Assembly (NCBI GenBank): GCA_009823505.1 | Contig: VZQC01000610.1 | Location: 2,084,748 to 2,148,747, forward strand | From: Rhizomys pruinosus | Taxonomy: Eukaryota; Chordata; Mammalia; Rodentia; Spalacidae | DNA length: 64,000 nt | Direction: 5' to 3' | Part shown: in pieces, positions 22,030-32,040 of the stretch | Numbering within the stretch: position 1 is the first letter of the stretch | Layout of the letters: each line of letters starts with the position of its first letter | Made by a program: the position numbers and the translations under genes | Notes under the pieces: generated by a model | What the model was told of the DNA's origin: nothing | The model's database searches: none | What the model saw: the letters and a program-made list of their open reading frames with translations, nothing else

Positions 22030-22412
22030 AAAAATCAATGCCCCATCAATTTTATGTGACCAAGATTCCATATTCAAACAGGCCAACTAAGAACAAATGA
22101 TTAGGCAGGTTAAGGATAGTTGATGGCTTTCGGTAGGTTTCCAGCTGGTCTCTACCCACACTCCTCTGACAAGGATATGTCTATGTCAGTATCAAGCTTC
22201 TCACATGGTCACCGTGGTCCTCTGTCTTTTCTACGTACATCTTTAGTGTTTTGTGATTTTTGCTTGGAAATGCCACTGGCCAACACTTTGAAGTGAAGAC
22301 CTCACAAGCTATCAAACTCAGAACCCAGGAAAGAGGGGAGCTTAAATTGACAGGGCCATTTCCTCTATTTTTCCCCCATTTTATTTGTTTATATTGCTTG
22401 TTTATGTAATCA

Positions 22413-22413
22413 C

Positions 22414-22466
<53 letters not shown>

Positions 22467-22596
22467 ACAGGATCACATGCAGCCCATTCTGACTTCCAGC
22501 TTACTATGTAGCTGAGGCTGGCCTTGAACTCCTGATCCTCCTGCCTCCACTTCCCGAGTCCTGAGACTACAGCCATGTGCTACTATACCCAACCAC
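22413..22596 (-). mobile_element. (TC)n microsatellite and antisense B1 SINE
   Basis: A TC run of about 50 bp at 22413-22462 sits at the tail side of a diverged B1 (GAGACAGGATCACATGCAGC ... CTACTATACCCAACC). Confidence 0.85.
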
Positions 22597-22770
22597 CCTC
22601 CCTCTTTTTTTTTTCTTTCCTGTCTCATAACCCTGTTTATATTTCTCTATGGAGACTCTAATATCTTAACTCCTTCATGGTCTTTTTGTCTCTCTGGTTA
22701 TTCTTAGGAAAACCCACTTGCTTTCATATGGAAAGTGAATGTTACTATGTTACTGTATCTCTTTATCCTC

Positions 22771-22772
<2 letters not shown>

Positions 22773-22822
<50 letters not shown>

Positions 22823-22835
22823 CGCGCGCGCGCAT
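22773..22835. repeat. 63-bp strictly alternating Pu/Py tract, (TG)n then (CG)n
   Basis: About 23 TG units run into TGCGTGCGCGCGCGCGCAT. Alternation is unbroken over the tract. Such sequence is the classic substrate for left-handed Z-DNA. Confidence 0.95.
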
Positions 22836-22837
22836 TT

Positions 22838-23205
22838 GAAACAGGTAGCCCCCGCTGGCCTAGAAGTCAATCTGTAGACCAGGCTGGCCTTGAACTCATA
22901 GAGATCCGCCTGCCTCTGCCTTCCAAGTGCTGGGATGAAAGGTGTGTGCCACCACACCTGGTTTATACAGCCACATCAGATTTATTTATTTAATTTTTAG
23001 TTTTTATGTGTATAAGTATGTATGTATGTAACTGTACCGGTGTTGTGCAGTGCCTGAGGAGGCCAGAAGAGGGCATCTGATAACCTGGAACTGGAGTCAC
23101 AGATGGTTAGCAGTCATGCATGTGCTTGTGAACTGAATCCAGGTCTTCTGCAAGAGTGGCCAGTGCTCTTAAGCACTGAGACAGCCCTGAGCCATCTCTC
23201 CAACC
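22838..23205 (-). mobile_element. B1 SINE then B2/B3-type SINE, antisense
   Basis: B1 at 22838-22963 (TGTAGACCAGGCTGGCC ... CACCACACCTGG). A B3-like copy at about 22980-23205 ends GAGCCATCTCTCCAACC. 23206-23310 is unique. Confidence 0.85.
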
Positions 23206-23309
23206 TGCGTATCAGATTAAAAAAATCTAAAATCAAGAAAGCTTAATGAATTTGACTGAAACTTTTCAATTCTTTTCTTCTCACGATACATGTGATGAAT
23301 AGGAGGGAA

Positions 23310-23430
23310 GCTGCTAAGGCTGGTTGTGGCCGCACAACCCCAGAGGCAAAGCCAGAAGGTTCACTGTAAGTTTGAGGGTAGCCAGGTCTACATAGCAAGT
23401 TCCAGGCCAGCCAAGGCTACTTTAGACGCT
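23310..23430 (+). mobile_element. Degraded B1 SINE, sense
   Basis: GGCTGGTTGTGGCCGCACAA, GGGTAGCCAGGTCTACATAG and AGTTCCAGGCCAGCCAAGGC keep B1 order. 23431-23815 is unique intronic sequence. Confidence 0.55.
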
Positions 23431-23819
23431 GCCTCAAGAAGTAGGGCAGAGCTGCTGGCACAGAGGACAATCCAGGAAGCCAGGCCACTGGGCTCTGTCT
23501 CCAGCCAGTTGCTGAGCGGTGGGTCAGCCAGCACCATGTTCAGCCTGCAGATGAATCTAAAAATATCATTCTGCAAGCAGTCTCACTATAGGGCAGACAA
23601 GATACCTGTGTACTTGTATTTTTCAAAAGAAATATATTTCCTGTACATGGGGAAACCAGGAAGACAGCTGTGCTCTGTCTCACCAAGTGTTTGAGGACTA
23701 GGACTGATCATACATCTTGGTTGTGAGTAACAACTAGTGAAAATCACTAAAGCCTTAGGGGGACTCCTGCTTCACCCCAGGCTCTGGTAGGCTCACTAGT
23801 TTCAGTTCCCTTTTATAAT

Positions 23820-24046
23820 TTTTAAAATTAATTAAAACATTTTATTTGATGAGTGTTTTGCCTGCATGTGTATAAATGAATGCACCCGTGTTGTGCCATG
23901 CCCATGTTGGCCTTCAAGAGGGCATCTGATCCGCTGGAGCTGGAGTTACAGATTGCTGGTAGCTGCCACGTGAGTGCTGGAAGCTGAACCCAGGTCCTCT
24001 TTGAGAGCAGACAGTGCTCTTAACTGCTGAGTCATCTCTTTAGCCC
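23820..24046 (-). mobile_element. B2/B3-type SINE, antisense
   Basis: A T-rich tail, TGGAGCTGGAGTTACAG and TGAGTCATCTCTTTAGCCCC. 24047-24460 is unique intronic sequence. Confidence 0.8.
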
Positions 24047-24460
24047 CCAGTTCCCTTTTAAAAATCAAGAACAAACACGTTTTCCCTTAAAGCCACAAGG
24101 GCTGGAGGAGCGCGTCCTGTCTCCCCAGTGCACGGGACTCCAGCCCTTGGCTATTTGGTCAGGGATTTTCCTGTTTATTTCCTTGAAAGTGATCCCTGTG
24201 TCTGGAATGCACATGCCAAGTTCTCAAATCCAAATTTTCTCTCTGAATTTTATTTCATTTCTTTAAATCCTGTAAAGAAGCAGGCACTCAGTGCTCTAGT
24301 CTGTCATTCTCTTATTTTCTTCAGTTCTCATTACATTTAATCTCTACCCCAGAGACGTGAAGAATATAGGATTAATTCCATCTTCCTTCAGGGTCTTTTG
24401 GGTCAGGAGGCTCAAAATCAATTTATAGAGTCAGAAGTGAGTACTTAAAAAATTGGAAAT

Positions 24461-24592
24461 GAGCTAGTCATGGTGGCTTATACCTTTTATCTCAGTACTC
24501 ACGTGGCAGAGGCAGGTGGATCTCTGAGTTCCAGGCCAGCCTGGGGTACAGAGTGAGACCATGTCTCAAAAAAAGCCAAACAAAAAATTGAA
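24461..24592 (+). mobile_element. B1 SINE, sense, diverged
   Basis: GAGCTAGTCATGGTGGCTTA, CAGGCCAGCCTGGGGTACAG and a CAAAAAAAGCCAAACAAAAA tail. Confidence 0.78.
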
Positions 24593-24679
24593 ATAGAATA
24601 CAAAGTATCAGGTTGCCTTGGACTTAAACTGTTTGAAGTATATATTTTAATTTTATTTATTTATTTTCATTTTTAAAAA

Positions 24680-25025
24680 GCTTTTTTTTTTTTTGAGACA
24701 GGGTCTTGTGGCCTTTCATTCATGGTGTGGCTGAGCTAAGGATGACTTTTTTTTTTTTTTGGGTCTTTTCGAGACAGGGTCTCCATGTAGCCCCAGGTGT
24801 CCTGGAACTCACTCTGTAGAACAGGCTGGCCTTGAACTCACAGAGATCCACCTGCCTCTGCCTCCTAAGTGCTAGGAAGGATGACTTTTAACACATGATT
24901 CTCCTCCCTCTTTCTCTTGTATGCTAGGATTACAGGTACACCTGGTTTATGCTGTCCTGGGGATTGGACCTAGGGCTTTCTGAATGTCAGACAAACACTG
25001 CCCAGTGGGCTGCATCCCAGCCCTT
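24680..25025 (-). mobile_element. B1 inserted into an older B1/ID element, antisense
   Basis: The inner 5'-truncated B1 at 24751-24876 is bounded by AAGGATGACTTTT (24738-24750 and 24877-24889). The host is a degraded antisense B1 (24680-24737, continuing at 24890), followed by an ID-like piece to about 25025. Confidence 0.88.
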
Positions 25026-26045
25026 TGAAGTGCATTTCTGATAGTGTATAAGCCCTGTGTATGTAACACATGAGCATCATAGGTCCTGAGTCCTAGTAGA
25101 GTGCATACCTTCCTGTGAGTCACAGGCAGCATGGTGTAGAAATCCGAGTTGCACACTCTGGCACAGCCTCTTCCAGGGCTGGCTTTCCAAGGTGCCGAGG
25201 CCTGGAAGGTGTAGGGCTAGTCTTCTCTAGTGCCGCCCGATGGGGACAACAGGTGTTCAACTGACTAATGTGCGTGGGAAAGAACAAAACATGTCTCTAG
25301 CACCTGTGTCCTGTGGTGACATGAACAGTTTTTTACCAAGTGGCAGGTCTCACACGGCTTTCTCTGTGAGCCCTGGGAATGGAGTTTTGACTGCTTTGTC
25401 TTGGTGGGGGCTCTTGGGGCATTCCTGCTGCCCGCATTTCCCTCCTCTTACCACCATGCATTTGAACATATTTCTCACATACCCCAGGAGTGGGAGAAGG
25501 CTGGAGTTGTGTTCTACCCTGAAGCCACTCAGCATTGGCTTGTTCTGTTTGTGTTGTTTTTTCGGAATACATGAACTGTGTGTATTTGCATGTGCATGTA
25601 TGTTTCTAGTGGGCTGCGTGTGTATAGATGGTATCTGTGTGAACACACATGGCCTGTGTGTTGGACTGAGGTCTCCTGCTCTAGCTGAGATATTGTCTTC
25701 CTGGTTTCTCCATGTACAGGGATTTTATTTCCTTTGAGGTTAGATATTTCTATTCTCTTTCCCCGGCAGACTTTAACTCCAAGGCTTGGGCAAACATTAG
25801 CAACTCTTGCCTACAAATGCAGGCGTGGAGTGCGTCCCATCCTAACCTTTCTCCCCTTGGATTTTATTAAGGAGAGTAGCTTATCATTTATTAAAGATAA
25901 TCGCTTGACTCCTGACCTCAGATTCAAATGCCTGAATTCCAATTCTCTGACCTTGAGATCACATTTTTCATGTGGCTTCTAGCTCAGACTTTGGTCAAGT
26001 AAGTGCTCATTAAGGTTGTACTAAGGTCAGTTTCATGAGACTCAA
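25026..26045. other. Unique intronic sequence with one weak SINE trace
   Basis: About 1 kb without strong repeats. A B3-like trace lies near 25560-25735 (TGTGTATTTGCATGTGCATG). Open frames such as 25240-25737 show no family motif. Confidence 0.4.
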
Positions 26046-26114
26046 GAGTATTGGGAAAACACACACACACACACACACTCACCACATCTATCAACATATC
26101 TCAGTGAAATTTTT

Positions 26115-26266
26115 TTTCTTTTGGTCTTCCAGACAGGTTCTCCCTGTAGCCCCAGCTGTCCTGGAACTCACTCTGTAGACCAAGCCGGCCTTGAACTCAC
26201 AAAGATCCGCCTGCCTCTGCCTCCCAAGTGCTAGGATTAAAGGCGTGCGCCACCATGTCCGGCTAG
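26115..26266 (-). mobile_element. B1 SINE with perfect 16-bp TSD
   Basis: TCTCAGTGAAATTTTT is repeated at 26099-26114 and 26267-26282. The insert is a full-length antisense B1 ending CACCATGTCCGGC. A (CA) run of about 20 bp precedes it at 26060-26080. Confidence 0.95.
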
Positions 26267-26384
26267 TCTCAGTGAAATTTTTAATAGTTCCAAGACTAAT
26301 AATTAAAAAATATTAGTTCTATCTAATATGTCAATTATATATAATAATGGGTTTCACAGCATTTCAGTTTATGCATATGCTTTA

Positions 26385-26573
26385 TCTTTAAGAGTTTATT
26401 TTTAATTTTGCACATGTGTATGTCTATGTGAATCTGTGTGTGAGTGCAGGTGCCCATGGAGGCCAGAGGAGGGCGGCTGATTCCCTGGAGTTAAGCCCAG
26501 ATGTGGGTGCTGGAAACCACTCTTGAGACCAGCAAGCACTCTTCTCTTAACCGCTGACCATATCTCCAGCTCC
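26385..26573 (-). mobile_element. B3-like SINE, antisense, diverged
   Basis: TGTGTGAGTGCAGGTGCCCA, GAGGCCAGAGGAGGGCGG and ACCATATCTCCAGCTCC. Confidence 0.65.
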
Positions 26574-26642
26574 AATATATAATATATTTTGATCATATTC
26601 ACCCTGTTTAAAAATATCTTTTATTTTATAAGTATAAGATAT

Positions 26643-26654
26643 TATATATATATA

Positions 26655-26707
<53 letters not shown>
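26643..26707. repeat. 65-bp alternating (TA)n(TG)n tract
   Basis: TATATATATATATGTATG continues into about 23 TG units with strict purine/pyrimidine alternation, directly at the tail side of a B4-type SINE. Confidence 0.93.
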
Positions 26708-26710
<3 letters not shown>

Positions 26711-26960
26711 GAGCTAAGGTCTTGTTGCTCAGGCTAGCCTTGAACTCATTGTGTAGTCCAGGCTGGTTTCAAACTTGAGGCAATTCTTCTGCCTCATGGT
26801 CTCTGCCTCAGCCTATGGATTACTAATGTTAAAGCTCTGTACGACCACAACTGGCTTATAATTTGTTTGTGTGTGTGCTTTCCTGTGTTAGTGTGTGTGT
26901 GTGTGGTGCTTGTCAGGTCTGCTAGGCAAGCACACTGCCACTGAGCTCCATCCACAGCCC
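26708..26960 (-). mobile_element. B4-type composite SINE, antisense
   Basis: A B1-like half (TTGAGCTAAGGTCTTGTTGC, GTAGTCCAGGCTGGTTTC), then an ID-like half with GGCAAGCACACTGCCACTG. Confidence 0.65.
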
Positions 26961-27057
26961 TGGTGATTACTTTTAAGGATTTTCTACTGAGACATATCTC
27001 TTAATCTTAACATGTCATTGTGGTGTTATCCAGTGTCATTTGGGTCTGTTCTGTTGA

Positions 27058-27205
27058 CTTTGACTAGCTTTGGGGACTGTGTCTGTCCTGTTGGCTTTGG
27101 TGACTGTGTCCGTCCTGTTGGCTTTGCTGACCTTGTCTGATAGTTTTGCTGACCATGTCTGTCAGCTTTGTCAGCTGTGTCCGTTCTGTCAGCTTTGATG
27201 CTGTT
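27058..27205. repeat. Degenerate tandem repeat, about 30-bp period
   Basis: Four or five imperfect units built on CTGTTGGCTTTG and GACTGTGTCYGTC. The units are too diverged to fix a consensus by eye. Confidence 0.5.
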
Positions 27206-27244
27206 TCCCTGGTATACTTGGTTATGCTCACATTAGTAACATTC

Positions 27245-28035
27245 TGAAATGTAGACAAACTCAGATAGTGGTATTTAAAGTGGGTGATGAGGTCTTTGGT
27301 CCATTTGGAGTTGAGTTTTAAAAATTTTTTTATTGATCATTTGTACATTTCATACAATAGTTCCTAATCAGATTTAGGCCTCCTCTATGCCCCAACCCCC
27401 CATCAGAGCACATGCATTACATCATCCAAGTTAAGTCTTAATCCAGTCAAACTTTTGAACCCAGATGTCCTTCTGTACAAATTCATCCACTGGAGTCTAG
27501 TCAGTGGAGTTGAGTTTTGTGCAGAGTAAGAGATAGGAATCTAGGCTTTTAAAAATGATTTTATTTATTATTTTATGTTATGTGTATGAGTGTGTTGCCT
27601 GCATGCGTGTAAGTGCACTAGTGTTGTACAGAGTGCCCGTAGAGGACAGAGGTATTAGATCCCTTGGAACTGGAGTTACAAATGGTTGTTAGCTTCCATG
27701 TGGGTACTGGGATTTGAACCTGGGTCTTCTGCAAGAACAGCCATTGCTTTTAACTGCTGAGCCTTTTCTCTAGCCCAGGAATCTAGTTTCATTCTTCTGC
27801 ATGTAGCTATCCAGTTTGACCAACATCTTTTATTGCAAAGATGCTGTCTTTTCTCCAATGTATATTTTTGGCCTCTTGTCAAATATCAGGTGCTTGCAGG
27901 AACATGGGCTTTTTTTGGGTTTTCAGTTCTATTCCATTGATCAATGTGCCTGTTTTTATTCCAGTACCATGCTGTTTTTATTAGTATGGCTCTATAGTAT
28001 AACTTGAGGTCAGGAATGGTGGTACCTCCTTAGTA
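27245..28035 (-). mobile_element. L1 ORF2-region fragment, antisense, with two later insertions
   Basis: Read on the minus strand, this resembles the L1 ORF2 region downstream of the reverse transcriptase core (KLYYRA- and KLDSYMQKNE-like stretches), with stops. It is interrupted by a 3' L1 tail at 27320-27504 (TSD TGGAGTTGAGTTTT at 27306-27319 and 27505-27518) and by an antisense B2/B3-type SINE at 27545-27776 (TSD AGGAATCTAG at 27535-27544 and 27777-27786). The ORF2 identity is by eye. Confidence 0.75.
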
Positions 28036-28039
28036 GGTA

Positions 28040-28520
28040 AGAAACCCCAACCCTACCTGAGCAACTAATGGCAACCAATGGCCAGTGAGATGGGGAGAGT
28101 CAGTCTCTTTTATGGATGTGTCTCTCTGTAGGTTAACCAGGTCCCAGTGCATGGGCCCACACTGAAGGACATTTGGGGACACAAATTAGACTCTGTAGCC
28201 CATAAGGGGAGGTGTGGGTCGGGGAAGGCATCTAAATACCATCAAAATATATTGTAGGAAAAATCACAAAAAATTAGTTAAATGATATTGCCCCTGATAG
28301 GCCTCAGCTCACACTCTCCACACACAGCTCACACTCTCCACACCCAAGAAGACCGAAAGTGGACTCAATAGGACTTAAAAGAAAAATGGCATTAATTTGG
28401 GGATATGAGAAAAGATGATGGATCTGGAAGGAGTTGGGAGGGTAATGATGACTAAAATAAAATTAGAAATTCTCAGATTATAAATAGTAATCAGAATGTA
28501 GATGAGTGCCTATTCTGGGA
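28040..28520. other. Intronic sequence, possible L1 3'UTR-like remnant
   Basis: GGATCTGGAAGGAGTTGGGA, followed by AAATTCTCAGATTATAAATA, weakly resembles a sense L1 3' region. The 28296-28345 part has a short duplicated CAGCTCACACTCTCCACAC. No gene is supported. Confidence 0.3.
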
Positions 28521-28697
28521 AAGACAAACTTGAACTTGCATGATTTTATGGCCAGTTGTGTAAATGCTGTGATTTTAGATCAGCTTGTACTGAGCTTATT
28601 AGTAATGGCTATTGAATCGATTATCCACTGGGTTGCCATAAACCACCTTGAGATCTCCTGGCTTCAAACGACCATTGACCATTGCTGCTTCACAAGA

Positions 28698-29198
28698 TTT
28701 TTGTGGTTGCATGGGCACTGTTGTTTTTTTCTGTGGGTGCATGGGCACTGTTGTGTTTTTTGTGGGTGCATGGGCACTGTTGTTTTTTTCTGTGGGTGCA
28801 TGGGCACTGTTGTGTTTTTTGTGGGTGCGTGGGCACTGTTGTGTTTTTTGTGGGTGCGTGGGCACTGTTGTGTTTTTTGTGGGTGCGTGGGCACTGTTGT
28901 GTTTTTTGTGGGTGCGTGGGCACTGTTGTGTTTTTTGTGGGTGCGTGGGCACTGTTGTGTTTTTTGTGGGTGCGTGGGCACTGTTGTGTTTTTTGTGGGT
29001 GCGTGGGCACTGTTGTGTTTTTTGTGGGTGCGTGGGCACTGTTGTGTTTTTTGTGGGTGCGTGGGCACTGTTGTGGTTTTTGTGGGTGTGTGGGCACTGT
29101 TGTGGTTTTTGTGGGTGCATGGGCACTGTTGTGGTTTTTGTGGGTGCATGGGCACTGTTGTGGTTTTTGTGGGTGCGTGGGCACTGTTGTGGTTTTTG
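28698..29198. repeat. 29-bp minisatellite, about 17 units
   Basis: The core is TGTGGGTGCGTGGGCACTG plus a GT-rich TTGTGTTTTT segment. Seventeen GGGCACTG blocks are present. The 5' units carry TGCATGGG and a TTTTTTTCTG variant, central units are near-identical, and 3' units have GTGGTTTTT. The strand has almost no A, so no stop codon occurs in any of the six frames. All six long open frames here are artefacts of this. Confidence 0.97.
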
Positions 29199-29581
29199 GC
29201 TGGACAGCTCCTGCTTGTTGCAGACAGGTCTGCTGTGTTCCCTCCACCCTCACACTTGCCTGGGGCCCCGAGTCACTTCAAGTTTGGGGTCTTACCCTTC
29301 CAGGATGAGTCTCCCCACTAAGTCATTTTCCTAAGGAGGTGGTAGGGCCAGATGACTGGGCTGTGAGGAGAGTGGGCATCAGAAGGCCTCCTTCAGCCAG
29401 GGCTTAGAAGTCACATGAAACCACTTCCCCTGCACTTTCTTGGCCAGGGAAGGTGCTATGCCATCTAGAGGACAAGGAGGAGAAAGTCAGGTCCACTCGT
29501 TAGGAGAACAGCTACCAAGACCGGTGCCAACCGCTGCTGTTACATCATAGCACTGGCAATCCTAAGGCTTCTCTGCCTTTT

Positions 29582-29815
29582 ATTTTTTTTCAATTAATTT
29601 TTTTATTTATTATTTTATGTGTATGAATGTACTGTCTGCATGTAAGTAGGTGCACCCGTGTCATGCAATGCTGCAGAGGTCAGAAGAGGGTGTCGGATTC
29701 CCCTGGAACTGGAGTCAAAGATGGTTCTTAGCTGCCATGTGGGTGCTAGGAATCGAACCCAGGTCTTCTGCAAGAGCAGTCGGTGCTCTTAACCACTGAG
29801 CCATCTCTCCAGCCC
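29582..29815 (-). mobile_element. B2/B3-type SINE with 12-bp TSD, without the duplication
   Basis: TCTCTGCCTTTT is repeated at 29570-29581 and 29816-29827. The insert is an antisense copy ending CCATCTCTCCAGCCC, with a single AACTGGAGTCAAAG core. 29199-29569 is unique. Confidence 0.92.
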
Positions 29816-29837
29816 TCTCTGCCTTTTTAAAACAATA

Positions 29838-30010
29838 TTTTGCCCACTGTGGTGGTGCACGCATTTAATCCTAGCACTTGAGAGGCAGAGGCAGAGGCAG
29901 GCAGATCTCTGTGAGTTCAAGGCCAGCCTGGTCTGCATAGTAAGTTCTAGGACAGCCGGAGCTACAGGGAGACCCTGTCTCAAAAAGACCATCCCCCCAA
30001 AAAACCACCA
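29838..30010 (+). mobile_element. B1 SINE, sense
   Basis: TGCCCACTGTGGTGGTGCAC head, CAAGGCCAGCCTGGTCTGC, GAGACCCTGTCTCAAAAAGA and a C/A-rich tail. A short GAGGCAGAGGCAGAGGCAG expansion is present. Confidence 0.9.
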
Positions 30011-30011
30011 A

Positions 30012-30235
30012 TATTTTATTTATTATCTTTATTTTTTGGTATATAAGTGTTTTGCTTGCATGGAGGTAGGTGCATCTGTGTTGTGCAGTGCCTACGGAGG
30101 TCAGAAGAGGGTGTTGGATCCCCTGGAGCCACAGTTACAGATGGTTGTTTGCCTCCACGGGGGTGCTAGCAATCGAACCTTGTCCTCTGCAAGAGCAGCT
30201 AGTGCTCTTAACCACTGAGCCATCTCTCTACCCTG
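30012..30235 (-). mobile_element. B2/B3-type SINE, antisense
   Basis: TATTTATTATCTTTATTTTT tail, GGATCCCCTGGAGCCACAG and a GAGCCATCTCTCTACCC end. Confidence 0.82.
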
Positions 30236-30339
30236 TCTTTTCTACCATTTTAAAAGCTATACGAACAAGGGCTGTGGGGATAGCACAGTGGTGAAAGGCT
30301 GAGGATGAGAACCGCAAGAAACAAAAGCTATACGAACAA

Positions 30340-30705
30340 GGCTGGGGATGTAGTTCAGTTGGTAGCTTGGTCACCTGGAGTGTAGGAAGCCCTGGGTTCC
30401 ATCTCAGTGCTACATAACCCAGGCATGGTAATAGACATCTGTGACCCATAACTTGGGAAGTGGAGTTAGGAAGATTTAAGATCTTTTTGTTGTTGTTGTC
30501 TTTTTGAGACAGGGTCTCCCTGTAGCTCCAGCTGTCCTGGAACTCGCTGTGTAGACCAGGCTAGCCTTGAACTCACAAAGATCCATCTGACTCTGCCTCC
30601 CCAGTGCTGGGGTTAAAGGCGTGTGCTACCATGCCCAGCCTCAAGATCATCTTTACTTACATAGTAAGTTTAAGGCCACCCTGAGATGGATGAGTTCCGG
30701 TCTCG
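30340..30705. mobile_element. ID/B4-type element (sense) interrupted by an antisense B1
   Basis: GGCTGGGGATGTAGTTCAGT at 30341 starts a sense ID-type element with a B1-like second half. An antisense B1 at 30488-30641 sits inside it. The second half resumes with AAGTTTAAGGCCACCCTGAG. AAGCTATACGAACAAGG occurs at 30255-30271 and 30326-30342, a short local duplication. Confidence 0.65.
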
Positions 30706-30961
30706 AAAACAAATAAGAGGAAAGGGCTATACAAACATGTGTTATTATTTTTAGAACTGTTCCAGTTTTACTGAGGTATAGTTGGCATATCTAAATGCAT
30801 ATATATGAAATAAACAACAGGGTGCTTTGACATATGTGTCTGTTTTATATTCCCAAGGACATATGTTCGTTTAGATGTGTATACCTACCCATGCATCTGT
30901 GAATGTCCAAGCATATTAATCCATAAGCCACTTTTCTAGTTGCATCAAGAAAATGTTTTTT

Positions 30962-31172
30962 GGCACTGGAGAAGGGCTCAGCGATTAAGATCACCAGCTG
31001 TTCTTGCAGAAGACCGGGGTTTGAGTCCCAGCACCACATCTTGGTTTCCGGTCATCCTTAACTCCACTTCCAGGGGAATCTGACTCCTCCTTCTGACTTC
31101 TTTTCTGACTTGCATAACACTAGTGCACCTATGCATGTGGAGGCAATACACTCATACACATAAAACAAAAAT
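30962..31172 (+). mobile_element. B3-like SINE, sense
   Basis: GGCACTGGAGAAGGGCTCAG head, TGAGTCCCAGCACCACATC, CACTTCCAGGGGAATCTGAC and an ATAAAACAAAAATAACA tail. Confidence 0.75.
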
Positions 31173-31189
31173 AACAAAGTATTTTTTTA

Positions 31190-31406
31190 CTTTTTTTTTT
31201 TTGAGTGCTTGTTGCCATTCAGCTGACCCCGTCCAGCTGGAGTTCTGCATCCTTGCTACCCCAGTGTGCTGTGGGAATGGATTTGCAGAGGGCAACAGGT
31301 TATGGAGTCTGTGGACAAAGGACAGAGCAGAGTCTATCTCTCCATCCTTAAGAGCAGTTAGTTATTTTAGACCCCCAAAAGTATTCAGTCACTCACACAA
31401 CAATTC
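31190..31406 (-). mobile_element. Retrocopy of an unidentified transcript with perfect 17-bp TSD
   Basis: AACAAAGTATTTTTTTA is repeated at 31173-31189 and 31407-31423. The 217-bp insert begins with a T-run on the + strand, that is, an A-tail on the minus strand. It resembles none of the SINE or L1 families seen elsewhere in the window. No AATAAA lies just upstream of the A-tail. It is a target-primed insertion of an unknown RNA. The parent is not recognised. Confidence 0.8.
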
Positions 31407-31423
31407 AACAAAGTATTTTTTTA

Positions 31424-31778
31424 ATAAAATGTTTTTCTCAACTGGAATTATGCTCAAGTCCTTCCTGGAACCACTGGCTCCCATTTCACTAGTGGCTGGG
31501 TCAGCCCTCCCTGGCCTCATCCATCCCTCCTTGCATGCCTCACTGTGAAATGAACTTTGATTTCATAGACTTTAGATTTACCCACCCTGGGAAGGACCTA
31601 TCTACAGCAAGGTGCTTGGGGGACAGGCCAGGGGTAGGCTCAGTAGCAGTCAATGGCCCTGGCCTCAGGGCCCTCAGCAGTAAATGTCACTATTGCCGTG
31701 TAATATGGTTGCCCCCTACTCACCTACCCACCGACACCCCCCCCCGCCACTGAAGTGTCCTTCACTCTTGTGTTACAG
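31424..31778. other. Unique intron sequence leading to the third visible exon
   Basis: No repeat is recognised except a C-run at 31736-31746. The last bases form the TTGTGTTACAG acceptor of the exon at 31779. Confidence 0.5.
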
Positions 31779-31874
31779 AGATTGACCAAAGTGCTGACAA
31801 CCTGTATGTGTTCCTTCTGATATGTGGACTCAGGAAAGTGAAGGACCCTCTGTACTTGGTGGATGTGTTCTCAG
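31779..31874 (+). CDS. Glt1d1: Glt1d1 internal exon 3 of 7: start of the glycosyltransferase-1 domain
   Basis: This 96-nt exon (phase 1 to phase 1) completes a Glu codon (E) and then reads [20 protein letters not shown] followed by [11 protein letters not shown], plus one base. The acceptor is GTTACAG and the donor GTATGT. The hydrophobic strand FLLICGLR followed by [10 protein letters not shown] matches the first beta strand and helix of the family's C-terminal domain, where GT4 enzymes usually show a G-R-x3-K-G pattern. It lies 15.6 kb from the previous exon, the longest complete intron in the window. Its length is a multiple of three, so skipping would be frame-neutral. Confidence 0.96.
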
Positions 31875-31949
31875 GTATGTGGACCAGAGGCACCCTCTCT
31901 TCAGTATGCGTACTAGCAAGTAGAGATGTTCCTTAGCCTTGTCCCCTTG

Positions 31950-32040
31950 ATGGGAAGCTTAGGTTGGCCTTGAACTCATGATCCTCCTGCCTCAGCCTCC
32001 CAAGTGCTGCGATGACAGGTGTGTGCCATCTCACCTGGTG
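31950..32040 (-). mobile_element. B1 fragment, antisense
   Basis: GGTTGGCCTTGAACTCATG, CTGCCTCAGCCTCCCAAGTG and TGTGTGCCATCTCACCTGG. 32041-32450 is unique. Confidence 0.75.

Noticed and set aside
28506..29334. Cysteine/valine-rich open frames of 163-271 codons on both strands
   Set aside because: They are products of the A-poor 29-bp minisatellite, open in all six frames. No domain or start context is convincing.
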